Source: Megaleporinus macrocephalus (taxonomy: Eukaryota; Chordata; Actinopteri; Characiformes; Anostomidae). Taken from it: 64,000 nt of DNA. The DNA lies in NCBI GenBank assembly GCA_021613375.1, contig CM038716.1, positions 17,677,524 through 17,741,523 on the forward strand. Direction: 5' to 3'. Position 1 is the stretch's first letter, and every line of letters starts with the position of its first letter. Positions 22,380-34,429 of this stretch are shown piece by piece. The position numbers and the translations under genes are program-made. A model generated the notes under the pieces. That model made no database searches. It saw only the letters and a program-made list of their open reading frames with translations, and was not told the DNA's origin.

Positions 22380-23150
22380 GTATATGTTTTTTGTTTTGTT
22401 TTTTTATCTCAAGGTTGAACTCCAGTAAATAGGAATTCAGCACTAAAAGCTGCAGCTATTAGGCTATTAAGCTTTCTGGAAGTGACATAACATCCACAAC
22501 TGGTGTAAAAGAGAAATGCAACAGCCGCTCTTGGTTTTAAACCAGCGTTATCAGTAATAGCACATTCAAAGCTGAGAAAGGGAACATTGTACAGGCCTAA
22601 TGTGAAATTGTAGCCCATTCACGACACTATAAAATGGCTCTTTCACATAAGTAATCCACGATAGCAGTTCAGAGTCTGTACTCTGATGTGCATACATCAA
22701 AAATGAAGAGATTTTACTGCAGTACATTTAAACGAACTGATAGCCGAATCATCGGGTCTGTCAATCAACCTGGATCATAAGTAGGATTAAACACAAATAT
22801 TAAATAGTCATTAAAAAAAAGGATAAAAACCCATATATCAGTCCATGAGTAGATTTCCTCACCCACATATTCAAATCTAGTGATTTTAATGGTGTATTAA
22901 ATTTCAGCCTAATGTTATCTGAACTGCGAATCTGTGTTAAACACATTTACATAATTACAAATGATGGATGAGATCGGCATAAACATTTCTCATTTTTAAA
23001 CCAACAATTCAAGAGAAATGAAAAAAAAAACTCACCTTAAAAAACATTCTTTATGAAAAAAACGTTTCCTTCTGCAAAGTTGCCGTCTCAGAGTTACAGC
23101 AAAATACTCACACTGAAACCCTTGAGTTCACTATAACATCACTCTCTGCG
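22380..23150. other. unique AT-rich sequence
   Basis: Nothing recognised apart from short A-runs. Confidence 0.4.
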
Positions 23151-23157
23151 TTATACA

Positions 23158-23345
23158 CCTAATGAGCACGCCATGCTATTCTCCGTGCTGAAGCTTTGAA
23201 AACGCTGCAGGAGGCTACCAAGAAATGGTGAAGCAGACCCATGGAGTGCATCTGAGCCTCAGTTCTTAGCTGTTTATGTTAAGCGCCTGACGTTCAAGGC
23301 AGCATGATGGGTGAGAGAGATCAATAGTTGCTAGGGGAAAAAAAA
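23158..23345 (+). promoter_or_regulatory. duplicated non-coding module, copy 2
   Basis: Partner of 20390-20575: GAGTGCATCTGAGC plus CAGTTCTTAGCTG lies at 23244-23272 and GAGATCAATAGTTGCT at 23317-23332. The offset is constant at about 2,773 bp across core and right end, showing one collinear module rather than scattered motifs. Confidence 0.55.
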
Positions 23346-23399
23346 GCTGTTATAAACAGCAGTGTTCTTTATAAGCTGTTGTAGCATTCACCACTGAGA

Positions 23400-23720
23400 T
23401 TTGGAGCTTGTAATCTTTGCCGTGGCCCGAGGCCTGTTCTGTTGCGTGTTCCGGAGGCAGTGATACGCAACGCGGGAGGCCTGTGGGGAACAGGAGCTGC
23501 GAAGGAGCTTTCCGATCCGATCAATGCGCGCACATGACAGAGCGACACAGGCCTTTTCCAGCATAAGGTTGTGGGGGTGGAAGTTCTATAAGACAGGCCT
23601 GAACTGTGATCTAATTTTCCTCGAGGAGCGGAGCGACTCTCTGGCTGAGCGAATGTTTACTAGTATCTCTTCTGCAAGTATAACTCTGCTTAAAGGGTCT
23701 GTTTAAGGCAATAGAGACGA
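23400..23720. promoter_or_regulatory. CpG-containing candidate element
   Basis: GC-richer than its surroundings, with short inverted words such as AGGCCTGTTCTG and AACGCGGGAGGCCTGTGG, and ATGCGCGCACATGACAG near 23525. No gene is recognised. It directly follows module copy 2. Confidence 0.25.
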
Positions 23721-25140
23721 TGATTCACTGCACTATTTTCAGTCAATAGAAAACATGCCCTCCCTCTCTAGGGCTACCCTCCTGTCTCCATTCAGACCAT
23801 AGAACAGAGCAGTGCTGGGCAATCCTGATACAAATGGAATATTTAAATATTATTAAAAAATATCTTATTGTCAGATAGTATTTAAGTTTTCATTAATAAT
23901 GTGTACTAGCTTATGAGTACTCATGCCCAACCTGCGATACAATGCTGGATTTTTTCTTCCATTTAAGGGGAACCATGTACAGTATTGAAAATGTTAACCA
24001 GACTGAAAGCATGTTTCAGTAAAAGAAACAGACTATTTATTTAATAATATTAATCCACACATCCAAAGTTCAGTATAAGTAGCAGGTTGTATTTTCTGGC
24101 TTCTATTGGCCCAAAATATATTCGGTGATAATGAGGCCTGAACACTGGAGCGGTCAGTCTATTGTTCTAAGACACAAGAGGGTTGGACAGAAACATCAGA
24201 AACATGGATTTTTTTCAGATCTGAAGCAAGAGTGGAGCTAGATTTCTCTTCTCTCTGAAAGGCGAAAGCTTTAGGTACTGTTTGCCTGATGGTGAAAGTA
24301 TTTCTGGTCCATGGTTGTTAGGAATTCCACGTCTTTTCATAATATCTTGCGCTGAGTCTTCTTTTATGATAACCTTTTTTTCAAATGTTTTCAAAACATT
24401 TTTTAAACTCCAGTTTCAGAGATTCTCATTTTTCACTTTATTACCTTTAACGTACGCCTTCCTTATACAAGTGGACTATCTCACATCGAATTTCCTCATA
24501 AATATCTACTGAAAAATGAATAACTTGCTTACTTACTGCACTTATTTTTTGGAAATGATGTGAATGACTTGCAATCTCTGACTTTTGCACAGTAATTATC
24601 TTTGTAGGAATTTTTTATCTCCCAATACAACACAAACAAATAATAATATAATAATGTGGGTCAGGCTGAGAGCCCATGTAGGCCCAGAGCCACAAAGACA
24701 AACCAGCACTGATGCAACACGAAGAACCTAATTTACACAGTAGTGAACTAAACATAAACCAAACTTCTATGGCTTTTTCAGTCTATGAACAGCATCTCTC
24801 TCCAGCCATGTTCTCTTTTTGAAGTTCTCTCATCTCTCTCATGCTCTAGAAAGTCTGTGTTTACAGTGTCTCTTCTTGTCCCCCTGATTTGCCTTAACTG
24901 CACTAAATCAAGGAAGGGGCAGTGTGGAGAAGTGTTCATAGAGGCTCTAGCTCTTCAACGGCACAAAATAAATACTTAAAAAATTTTATTAATACAGTAA
25001 AATCAGTGTAACACTGAGACTGCTAGGTATAGCTTATCAGCCAGTACTCCCTTTATATGTTGATCAAGATTCTACATTCAAACATCATTTTTCACTCAAT
25101 AACCTCCCCCCGTTAATTCTCCCCCTGGCTAAATAATAAT
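23720..25140. other. unique AT-rich sequence
   Basis: No gene, RNA or clear repeat found. There are scattered A/T runs only. Confidence 0.4.
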
Positions 25141-25460
25141 AAAAAAACACTCTGTATGGGTCTGCTCCAAGTTCTCATTCACGCTGGGCCATGATTCAGC
25201 TAGGCAAAAACAAAAGTAGCACCATGGACAGCGACAGTGCCGCAGGCAGTGGGACCAGATCCATCCACACAGGGGATCCGCTGGTTAGATTATTTTATGC
25301 CTCCGGGGGTTACGTTGCAGTGCAGGGGAGCTGAAGCATGGTCAGTTCTGGTCAGGCTGAGCCGTGCTGCTGAATGGCCTGCGCCCATTGAGACACTGAC
25401 CTGGAATCAGCATCGGTGGTGGGACATGGGCCCAAAGCCATCTAGAGAATAAGCTTGTAT
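25140..25460. promoter_or_regulatory. candidate conserved non-coding element
   Basis: Repeat-free, GC-balanced block with GGCCATGATTCAGC, GGTTAGATTATTTTATG and CACTGACCTGGAATCAGC. A 71-codon frame (25237-25452) spans it but lacks codon or domain character. Confidence 0.25.
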
Positions 25461-25510
25461 GTTTGTGTCAGAGACAGCAAAGGAGAAGAATGACCAGCCA
25501 GCTGCCCTGC

Positions 25511-25523
25511 AGTGATACACTTT

Positions 25524-25572
<49 letters not shown>

Positions 25573-25628
25573 CTCTCTCTCTCTCCCTGTCTCTCTGTCT
25601 CACACTGCTGTCCAAAGTGATACACTTT

Positions 25629-25663
<35 letters not shown>

Positions 25664-25715
25664 CTCTCTCTCCCTGTCTCTCTGTCTCACACTGCTGTCC
25701 AAAGTGATGTTTTGA
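25511..25715. repeat. two-unit CT minisatellite
   Basis: Two successive units, each AGTGATACACTTTGC plus a long CT run plus CCCTGTCTCTCTGTCTCACA plus CTGCTGTCCAA. The first is 105 bp (from 25511) and the second 87 bp (from 25616), differing mainly in CT-run length. A third AGTGAT starts at 25703. Frames on both strands here are repeat artefacts. Confidence 0.95.
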
Positions 25716-25739
25716 CATCTGACAACACCCGTGAATAGA

Positions 25740-26330
25740 CATGGCATCAGAAAGCAGCTGTCAGTGGCTAACAAAGACTGTGTTGTGTCTGTGTGTGCAT
25801 GGTGGGCCATATATCGTCTATAGCGTTATGTTGATACTGTTTTTATATATTGTTTTTACTTTTACAGGTATTAATAGTCAAGCCTGACTGACATTATCAG
25901 CTGCAGATACCATGCGATACACAGTTGTATGTGAAAGTTTGTGTTTGTTGCTTTTGTAAATGAAGATAAGTAACAACATACTGTACAGAAAACACACAAT
26001 TATTGTAGATTTGCTGAGATTAACATAGCATACAAAATTTAAAATAATCCTATGCAAAAATTATGCCATTTTTTTATATTTTACGTTTTTTTCCCCAATA
26101 TCCCAATATCCTAAACCTAGCAAATACATATTGGGCATATTGTGCTTTAAATATGACAGAAGTAATGTTTAGGTCTGATGTCTATAAAGGATGTGTTAAC
26201 TCATTTTCACTTAGAAAAGCAATAAAACATGTAATTTGAACAGAGCTGGGTGTTTCAGTCTCTTAGGTTTGAACTGAATAACAATTTAAACAATATGTGA
26301 ATAAATACCTGTTTTGACAGTTTCACATAT
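25740..26330. other. AT-rich sequence with possible eroded repeat
   Basis: ATATATCG and CAATATCCCAATATCC phrases recall the 'ATATATCGTGATA' type fish repeat seen elsewhere in the window, but no alignable unit is clear. Confidence 0.2.
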
Positions 26331-26339
26331 CTACAAAGT

Positions 26340-26665
26340 TAGGACGCTAATCAGCTGGCCCTGGTATGTCTTGCCTCATAATACCACTACTTAAGGGGTG
26401 AGAGTGAGTCACTATAGCATCATCGTCCATTAGTCCAACATGAGAGGATGAAGAAGTAGCACTGCCGATGGTGTATTTTAACCTTGAGTCCACCATGGTC
26501 AGTTAAGGTCAGTGAGCCAATGTAAGGAAGAGTGAAAGTGACAGTGGCTGAAGCTACTGGCAAGCGACCATTTTAATGCCTGCTGCGACTTCAGTAATAA
26601 ATAAATAGAAGCAAAACAAGAGTCAACATTGGTGTTGCTCTTTAACGCTGGAATGTAGAGATGAA
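26340..26665 (-). mobile_element. unnamed dispersed repeat (family B), copy 2
   Basis: Reverse complement of the copies at 14128 and 49050. AGGACGCTAATCAGCTGGCCC (from 26341, one split word) mirrors their 3' end. GTCCAACATGAGAGGATGAAG mirrors CTTCATCCTCTCATATTGGAC of copy 1, and the far end gives GTTGACTC, TTTTGCTTCTATTTA. Collinear throughout, with a diverged centre. Confidence 0.55.
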
Positions 26666-26669
26666 GTTG

Positions 26670-27540
26670 GTGAATGCCTTTTTTTCTAGACGGTTAAGTA
26701 AACAGCTGGTAATGCTAATATTAAGGAGGAGGCACGTTGTGTTCCCCACAGTGGGGTGGACACCACTTAATGTACTTAACTTAATGTAAAGAGCTTTGAT
26801 TCTAAGTCATTGCTGAGCATTTTATTGGTCCATTCAATATGGAAATTTCATACAATATAAAGGACAGCTGCTGTATGTCGAAAATTAAAAATAAAAAAAA
26901 ATGATGGAATTTTCTATGAATTTTATCAGTATTTCCCAAAACTAACAAGTAAAAGTAAGAAGTAAGAAAGTAACATAATTTATTCATAATGTACTTTTCT
27001 GATAGAAGCTAAAAATAAAGATAATGGACTCTTTGTGGCGTTTGCCTCAGACTTTGGTAATACACGGATAATTGCCTTTAAATAACAAAACAACATGCAG
27101 GCCATGCTTTGTACTGTCTGTACTGCAGAGACTGATATGTAGACGGTTGTTCTGGAAAACATTTGTACACATATTTGTTGCATTAGTTAGCGTAAGCCAG
27201 AGTGTTATTGGATTAATAGTGCTTTTGTGCTGACATCCATTCCTGCTGTTTCAAGGGTACCAGCACAGCCACCTGTACCTTACTGTGACCACAACGACAC
27301 TTCATCATGACTTGAGCATGCCTCTCTTCCTGTTATTACAACTATTTCTGACTATTCATCAGAAACACACAGCAGGGAGCAAGAAAGCCTATCTGTCTAA
27401 TACATCCATTACTCTTCTAATCTGCGAGTGCACCTCAGACAGCAGACTTTCAGCTGTAGCTGAAGCAGCTCCAAACAAAAAAAAGAACATCCTAAAGACA
27501 CAGCTCGTACAGTTCTGAAAATTAATAAAAAAAAAAGAAA
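26670..27540. other. unique sequence, nothing recognised
   Basis: AT-rich, with no gene or repeat family identified. Confidence 0.4.
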
Positions 27541-27544
27541 AACT

Positions 27545-28340
27545 AAATTAACAGGGTTGGAAAAGCGATCAGCCCCTTAATTCAGTATTTTATTGGGCCA
27601 CCTTTCGCTTTAATTGCAGCCGTCAATCTATTTGGATATGTCGCTACCAGCTTTGCACGCCTAGACTGGGGAATGTTTGCCCCTCCTTCCTTGCGAAATT
27701 GTTCAAGTTTAGTCAGATTTTGTGGCGTCTGGCAATGCACTGCTCTCATCAAGTCCATCCATAGATCGGATTTAGGTCAGGACCCCTATCCTTAAACCAC
27801 TGCTTTGTTTTTGTGGCAGTGTGTTGAGGGTCGTGCTGAAAGGTGAACGTCCTGCCCATCTTTTTTTTGCCCATCATCCATCCATTTTGCCTTCAGCCCT
27901 AAACAAATGCCCAGTTCCAGCTGAAGAGAAACACCCCCATAACATGATGTTGCCACCACCAGGCTTTACGGAAGGTATGGTGCATTTTGGTGGTGTGCTG
28001 TGTTTGGTTTTTACCAGTTCAGTCCAGAAAGTTCAATCTTGGTCTCATCTGACCATAAAACCTTTTGCCATATTGCATTAGAATCCTCCCAGTGTGCAAA
28101 CGAGACCCAGCGTGGCACTTTTTCAGTAATGGCTTCTTTCTTGCTACCCTGCCATACAGGCCAGCTTTTTTGTAAAATTTGCGACATTCACAAATGACCA
28201 AACTTGTAAGCCTCTTGGTAGCTTCTCTGATCAGTATCCTCTTAGCTCAGTCATCCAGTTCGGAAGGATGGCCTGATCTTGGCAAAGTGTTGGTGGTGCT
28301 TTACACCTTCCACTTCTTGTTAATGCTCTGAACGGTATGC
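27545..28340 (-). pseudogene. Tc1/mariner-like transposase pseudogene
   Basis: Minus-strand translation in shifting frames recovers the order of a Tc1-like DDE transposase. There is a weak N-terminal helix-turn-helix part (about 28230-28340), then a segment at 28019-28201. WSDETK with the first catalytic aspartate (about 28038-28057) follows, then the remains of the central DNA-cleavage domain and a C-terminal AAIKAKGG (27598-27621) just before a stop at 27582-27584. Stops and frameshifts are many. The second aspartate segment and the Asn-Pro-Ile-Glu segment are damaged, so it cannot be active. Intact Tc1 transposases are about 340 residues. Confidence 0.85.
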
Positions 28341-28344
28341 AAAG

Positions 28345-29000
28345 GGATAATAAAAGCCACTGAAATCTTCTTGTATCCTTCTCCTATCACACCTTGTCAA
28401 CCATGGCGAGTTTTTACTGGTAGAATCCAGCTGGTTTGATTCTAAAGTAATTAAAACCACTACAATTGATGTCAGATGTGGGCCCATTAACCTGGTGCAT
28501 GATCTGAAAGGTGCAACCAATATGAAATGTTTTTCTACACATTGTGTGTAATTACATATTCCCACCAGAGAGCTCCCCAAATTCCCATATCCCACGTAGT
28601 GCTGCTTCAAGTTTAACATACATTATTCACCACAAACGACTGATGGACCTTATTTCACTATGACATATAACATGGTCCATAACAATTGGCAGTGAATATG
28701 ACTGCTTTGTAGAACAGTTTCAAGGTTTATGGGACTAATGCACCTGATTCACTAACAAAGAAGAAGCGTGTGACACCATTTTCTTTACTATTGTTTTCCT
28801 CCCTCTTGAGGATGGTGGTGTGAATGATTGTGGAGCACAGAATTTTCCCTGCCTTTGTCAGTTTGTACTCATGCTCTTGTTTTCAGTCCAAAGAGATAAA
28901 AGCTCCTGCTTTCTTCTTTCCTTGCTGCTTTCTTTCTTTCTTTCCTCACTCACTCGATGGTTCCCTCCCTCTTTGTCAGTGACAGTTTGTGTTTTTAAAA
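28345..29000. other. flank of Tc1-like copy and unique sequence
   Basis: The part to about 28620 may be the element's non-coding 5' side. No inverted terminus could be fixed. The remainder is unremarkable, with a TTTC microsatellite near 28930. Confidence 0.35.
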
Positions 29001-29009
29001 CAGGTGCTG

Positions 29010-29345
29010 TTGGGGAACAGCTGTAAATGTGGCGAGAGGGGCTGTGAATTGGAAATTGGCTCGAGTTCAGTGAAACAAGAAATGGCTAAAGCCTGAGTAA
29101 GCAACAGTTTACTGAAGGAGCTCACAGTGGGCCTGTACGGAGGAGTGTAATGGTATTGAGCTATTTCAGATGTGGTCTCTCCGGGCTAATCAGACGCAGG
29201 GGTGGATAGATGGCTGGCGATGGGGTCAGACTGGGCAGTGGTCCCTCTGGGGGGGGTTGGTCCGATTAGACCACTTCCTCTCTGTAATGGCCGGTGTCAG
29301 ACACGACGGAAGAGGAGGCCGATATGGAGGGTGGACGGAAGCCTT
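29010..29345. promoter_or_regulatory. candidate enhancer with paired TAATC sites
   Basis: Repeat-free block carrying CTAATC (29186-29191) and CGATTAG (around 29273-29279), both bicoid-class homeodomain cores, plus GAATTGGAAATTGG near 29047. Scattered CpG. Regulatory role is inferred. Confidence 0.3.
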
Positions 29346-29430
29346 TCTGTCTCTCTCTCTTTCTCTCTTATTCTCTCTCTGTCTCTCTATATCTCTTACT
29401 CTCTCCCTCTCTCTCTTTCTCCAAGACACT
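29345..29430. repeat. CT-rich microsatellite
   Basis: Imperfect CT tract. Its sense opposes the GA tract 115 bp downstream. Confidence 0.9.
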
Positions 29431-29542
29431 TTGGTTGACAAAGCTCTTAGAGATGTTTTTTTTTTCTTTCCTGGCTTCAGACAGAGCTTGTATTGTGTAG
29501 GTGGCTGGCTGACCCTGAAAGAGCAAGAAGGAGAAGGAACAA

Positions 29543-29544
<2 letters not shown>

Positions 29545-29588
<44 letters not shown>

Positions 29589-29655
29589 GGGCATATTGGA
29601 GAGAAAAGGGGAGAGGGGGCGGAAGTGGGGAAGCAAGCGTGAGAGAGAGAGATAG
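29545..29655. repeat. GA-rich microsatellite
   Basis: AGAG runs at 29548-29590 and 29640-29656 with GGGGA interruptions. With the CT tract at 29345 it can form a long imperfect hairpin. All long frames here are repeat artefacts. Confidence 0.9.
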
Positions 29656-29732
29656 AGCAGATGGCCGAGCTAACGGCCAAGTCCGTGTCCTCCCTGGCAC
29701 AGTGTGAGGGACAGCGGGAGGACAGCCACCGT

Positions 29733-29805
29733 GTGTGTGGTAGGTGATGTTAGGTGTGTGTGTGTGTGTAAGGTGGAGGTGTTAGGTGTGTGTGAAGGTG
29801 TGTGA
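29733..29805. repeat. GT-rich low-complexity stretch
   Basis: GTGTGTG blocks alternate with GTTAGGTGTG and GGTGTGTGA. The sequence 29810-30440 that follows contains no recognisable feature. Confidence 0.8.
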
Positions 29806-30439
29806 GTGGAGGGCGGAAAGGAGGACATTGTTTATGACCTCTTCACACAACAGAGGCTGCACCACTGCGAGGACGGGAAGAGTCATATCCCCACTTTGCC
29901 TTTAAAGGAATGTTTTGGTGAAAAATCTTTAAAATTATTTAGAATTTTACAATTTTCCACTTACCCCAGATGTAGTGATGACCAAGACATGACCAAAATG
30001 TGCTTCTTTTAGTTTTAAACTGGAGCTACAAGGCTAACATGGCAAGCAAACACTAGAAACCAATACCCCTGCTGCCCTCAGCGCTTAACTAAACAGTGTC
30101 TTGTTAATTTTTTATGGTTCACAGTAAGTCATACTTTGCCCAAAGCCACGTTAGTGTTTGTGACCCTAACTAAGATATAGATGCAGATTTGAACATGTTG
30201 GAAGAAGCTTTGGTGATGTATTTATGAAAAAGTTGCAGTGTTTCTTAGTAATGTTAGCCTTGCAGACAAAAGACAAAACATGCTTTCTCAGCAGATCGAT
30301 AACGACTGGTGTGGAAAACTGCATAACTTTCCTTAATATAACTTATAGATTCATATGCCATGTGTACTTGAAGATAAGTGGCATTATATGTCTGTACACC
30401 TGCTTATACCTTTATTTTCAAAGCCTTCAGTATAGATAA

Positions 30440-30720
30440 TGGTTAATATCTCATCATGAAAACACTGTACATCAGTAAAGCATGATATCTCCTTTCTAAC
30501 AAACCCTAGAACGTATTTCTAGCCTTCAAGAGGTCCGAGATACAAATCAGCAGGCTCCTGATCTGTTGTCTTCTCTGAGGCATCAGTGTCGTGGGATAGT
30601 GACTGTTAACATTAAGCTTTAAGCGTCACTGCCAAGCAATGAAGTTGACTATTCTGTGCATCCTCTAAAAGCCAATTGGCAGGTATTGGTGGATTTCCTC
30701 TTGTTTTATTAAGTACAAGT
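30440..30720. promoter_or_regulatory. weak candidate conserved element
   Basis: Repeat-free with AAGCTTTAAGCGTCACTG and AGCCAATTGGCAGGTATTGG (a CCAAT plus inverted CCAAT arrangement at about 30670-30690). Low confidence. Confidence 0.2.
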
Positions 30721-31139
30721 AAATGCATCATAATTGCTGTTAAAAACTCCATCTGTCCTAATGCTATGTTAAAATTACACGATGAATGTACAAATAAAAA
30801 CCTATTACATTAACTTATATTGACTAACATTAACTTACAATGTAGACTGTTTTCTCCTCCTCTAAAGCTTCTTTTGGAAAATAGAAGGTTATGTTTTGAC
30901 AGTGATGCTACAGATGAAGCAGAAAAGACAGAAAAACGCTGGAGAAACCAGCAGTGGCTATATGTGTGGATAAAAGGAGGGTGAATATAGCAGCGTATTG
31001 CAGCAGAATGTGCAATATGCAGGTGCAATGTGAGATGCTAATCAGGTCTGTGTACACCTCTTACAATACAAACATATCTTGCATCTCATCCATCTCCCTT
31101 TCTTTCTCTCTCCCGCGCCTCTTTTTCTCTGTGTCACAC

Positions 31140-31480
31140 GGCCTCATTTGATCCTCTGCAATGAGACAGCATGTAGTAGAGGCAGGGGGTGTCGCAAGTT
31201 GATCACGCACTTAGTTGGGCTGCCTGTTGTGTAGACAAACCTTTCTGCAGCATCACATATGCCAGAGGGCAAAGCATGGGCAGTCTAGCTCACAGCCACA
31301 GTTACATACACACACATGAAAAGCCCAGAGACTAGCGGCTCCCGTTCCTGCTCTGGAAAAACGCTCATGCATACGGCGAGGCAGAGGGGGGAAGAGAATA
31401 GAGGCAAATCACATTACACCTGCTGTAAGCTCACGCGCCTCACTGCTGCCTGCCCACCTCCTGATCCAATGTAATGGATT
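31140..31480. promoter_or_regulatory. weak candidate conserved element
   Basis: GC-balanced repeat-free block including GTTGATCACGCACTTAG and GTGTAGACAAACCTTTC. No coding character. Confidence 0.2.
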
Positions 31481-31679
31481 TTCAGGTGTGTCGAAAAGCA
31501 GGATGTGCACGCAGCCCACAGCAACACCTTGACCTGGGGGAGTCAGGACTGTGGAGCTTGTGGAGTGAAAAAGGAATAAGCACAAGGTTCCACTCAGGGG
31601 AGGACAAAAACATTCTTTCCTTTCAATGTAAGTTAATGTACATAGTCCAAAATTTCAAGTGATTTTGAAGCATTTCTAT

Positions 31680-32097
31680 TGGCATATACATTATAATATG
31701 TTCACAGGATATAAAGACCAGCTGTCACAATCAAATGATGTAAATCTGCAAAAATTTAGATACTTTTTCTTTGGATAGTGACAATATATGGTGTACCATG
31801 ATATAAAGGTAGTATATATGGTATACCATGATAGTAAAAACATATACAGTATTCTGTAATATTAGAGCCTTATATATAGTATACAGCAATATTACATTTT
31901 ATATAAAGTATACTAAGTTATTAAAGATGAATACATAGTATAATACCATGATATTAAAAACATATATATGGTACATATATATGGAATACTGTGACACTAA
32001 AGGCATATATTTGATATAATGCAATAAAAGTATGTATATACTGTACATCGAGATAAAGACATGCAAGTTAATAGACATACTTGTATATCGCAATTGT

Positions 32098-32173
<76 letters not shown>

Positions 32174-32265
32174 ATATCGCAATGGTACACCGTGATATTA
32201 AAGATGTATAAATGCGCTACACTGAGATATTAAAGAAGTACAATACCATCACAATACACAATACC
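31680..32265. repeat. degenerate minisatellite around an AT microsatellite
   Basis: Diverged units of about 30 bp, resembling TATATGGTATACCATGATATT plus AAAAACA, recur at about 31785, 31815, 31945 and 31970. They resume after the simple tract at 32150-32250 (GGTACACCGTGATATTAAAG, CTACACTGAGATATTAAAG). This suggests an old tandem array into which, or within which, the dinucleotide tract expanded. Confidence 0.65.
32098..32170. repeat. (GT)n(AT)n microsatellite
   Basis: A short GT run passes directly into about 30 AT units ending at 32170. The alternating purine-pyrimidine sequence is prone to slippage and cruciform formation. Confidence 0.95.
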
Positions 32266-32269
32266 ATCA

Positions 32270-34300
32270 CTACATTTTAAAAAGCTGACCAGAGATACAC
32301 AGCAGCCATGCTTTAACAAGCTCTCACCACCATTGCTATGTGGCACTCTTATATGTGTTACTGTCCTACCCGTAACAGAGAGAGGGAACAAAGCGTGGCA
32401 ACAAGTGGCATAACCCCTAACCTTTTTCCTGCTTGCAAAATATATAATCCAGAGTATGTAAATGTTTAGGCCACTGGAGAAATGAAGAAGGACAGGTGAT
32501 CAAGTACAGCTGACCAATATACTCGAAGTATGGGAAGAATGTAGCGGTTAAGTCTGGAAATATAAGCTATATGATGGCACATCGTGATAATCACCCCAAC
32601 TTATTCAGCACACTTAACTTTATCTGTAAAACAAAGCTCTGGCTAGCTGGCATTAGAGTTCTGTAACCTGACCTGTACCTGACAGGGCCTAACAGGTATT
32701 GGCTTTGAGTCAGGCTAAGGTTTGTGTTGTAAGGAGTGAAATATAATGCAGTAGATCTGCGATTAGTTAAAGCAGTGTGGCAATGTGCACGTCTTATCTT
32801 TCTCCCCTGCACGCGCACTCTCTCTCATTAGTATGGTCTACAGGTGTAAACACTGCACACTGTGATAAATAGTGAATCAGAAGCAAGCAAACCCTTATAA
32901 ATAGTGGTGGATGTGGATGGAAAGACCATGGTGGATCCTTGCTGAAGTATGCTAAGCATTTCTGTATGTAACAGTAGTATAAAAAGAAACATAAAACACG
33001 AGTTTAGTTAGTGAATATTCAGAACTTAATTACTTTTTAGGGTACATATTGTAATTACACTGTGTGTATAATGTAGCCAACATTACAATTTATTGTCCTG
33101 TAGCCTAATACAGTACATAAATGCACCATAATTATTAGCATGAATCAACAGAATTTCCCAAAACACTCCTGCTAAACAACACTGTTAGTATATGAGCTTA
33201 AAGAAGTGCTGGCTAAGTTCACAGATACTTTTTGCAAACTAGACTTCCAGTGTTCTAATGCCTGGCCAGATAAAGGGAAACACTACAGAGAAAAAGCAAT
33301 TGAAAGAAGGTTTATTTTTTCTCAAGCATATCTTTTATGATAATACTGTAAATTGTCAGCAAGCAAATCATTATGCTAATAAATTTTGATTTTGGCACAT
33401 GCACATATTATGCATATTACTGTTTTACTGATGAATCTCTTTTTACAGAGTGCCATTCCATTGCTATACATTGCCATTGCTGGCATTCATTATTCTCAGG
33501 AAATTGGTTTAGATTTGCTTGACAACATGGAAGTGTTTAAGTCATCAAAACATTTTATTGTTTTAGATACAATAATAGGTACAATAACTTAAATAATATA
33601 GATGTAAATACTGTAAAGTATAAAGCAAAAGTTACTCTACAATGGTATAACTGTTGCTCTTACATTAAGAGTGCAACACTGGGAGCCCCAACATTGCTGC
33701 CCAACTTGTGGGGGCTACACTCTATAGATACTGTAACCACAACAACAAGTTAACCAGACAAAATGTGGATTATCTTGGGTTCATACTTTGCGCAATGTAA
33801 TAAAAGTCAATGTTAATGTAAGTAAAGTAAATGTTAAGTCATTTTTTTCTCTATTTTTTCTCATTCAGGGTTTTTATTTTGTGTGATGCATCTACAGTTT
33901 ACATATATATATTACACTTTCATGAATGATTTAGTTTGTTTATGTTGTGAAGTTTGAAACGGTGTCCTCAGTTTTCTGATTTTACTTTTGAAGAGAATTT
34001 TGGAATGGCTTATTTTTGAATGAACTTGCTGTAAATTATACAGAAAACTGTTACAAATGGAAAGCAGCTCCCAGAACTTATAATAATAAATAATACCCAG
34101 TAGTTTAAAACAGCATTTCATGTATGGACAGCACAATTTTCTGACAAAGCTAAGTTGATCATCCTAGATTCTATATGTTCTATATTATTGAAAACATTTA
34201 TTGAAAACTTTAGATTAATGGTTCCAAGTTTTTGGTCAGTGGTGTACATGCCTAAACTTATTCACAAGCAAATACTTTAGAGCAGAGGTAGGAGACCTGT
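32270..34300. other. unique AT-rich sequence
   Basis: No gene, RNA or repeat family recognised over 2 kb. Confidence 0.4.
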
Positions 34301-34317
34301 TAGGAAAAAGCCATTGT

Positions 34318-34380
34318 GAGAGGGAAAGAGCAAGGAATAGACAGAGAGATAGAAAGAGAGAGAGAGAAAGTTTGGGGAGA
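34318..34380. repeat. GA-rich microsatellite
   Basis: GAGAGAGAAAG-type run centred at 34350. It starts a 185-codon frame that is not credible as a gene. Confidence 0.85.
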
Positions 34381-34429
34381 AAGTGACAGCAATGTGGAGG
34401 ACCACAGAAAGACCACAATCACAGGTAAT

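Noticed and set aside
29170..29655. 161-codon frame with Arg/Glu-rich end
   Set aside because: It consists largely of CT and GA microsatellites.
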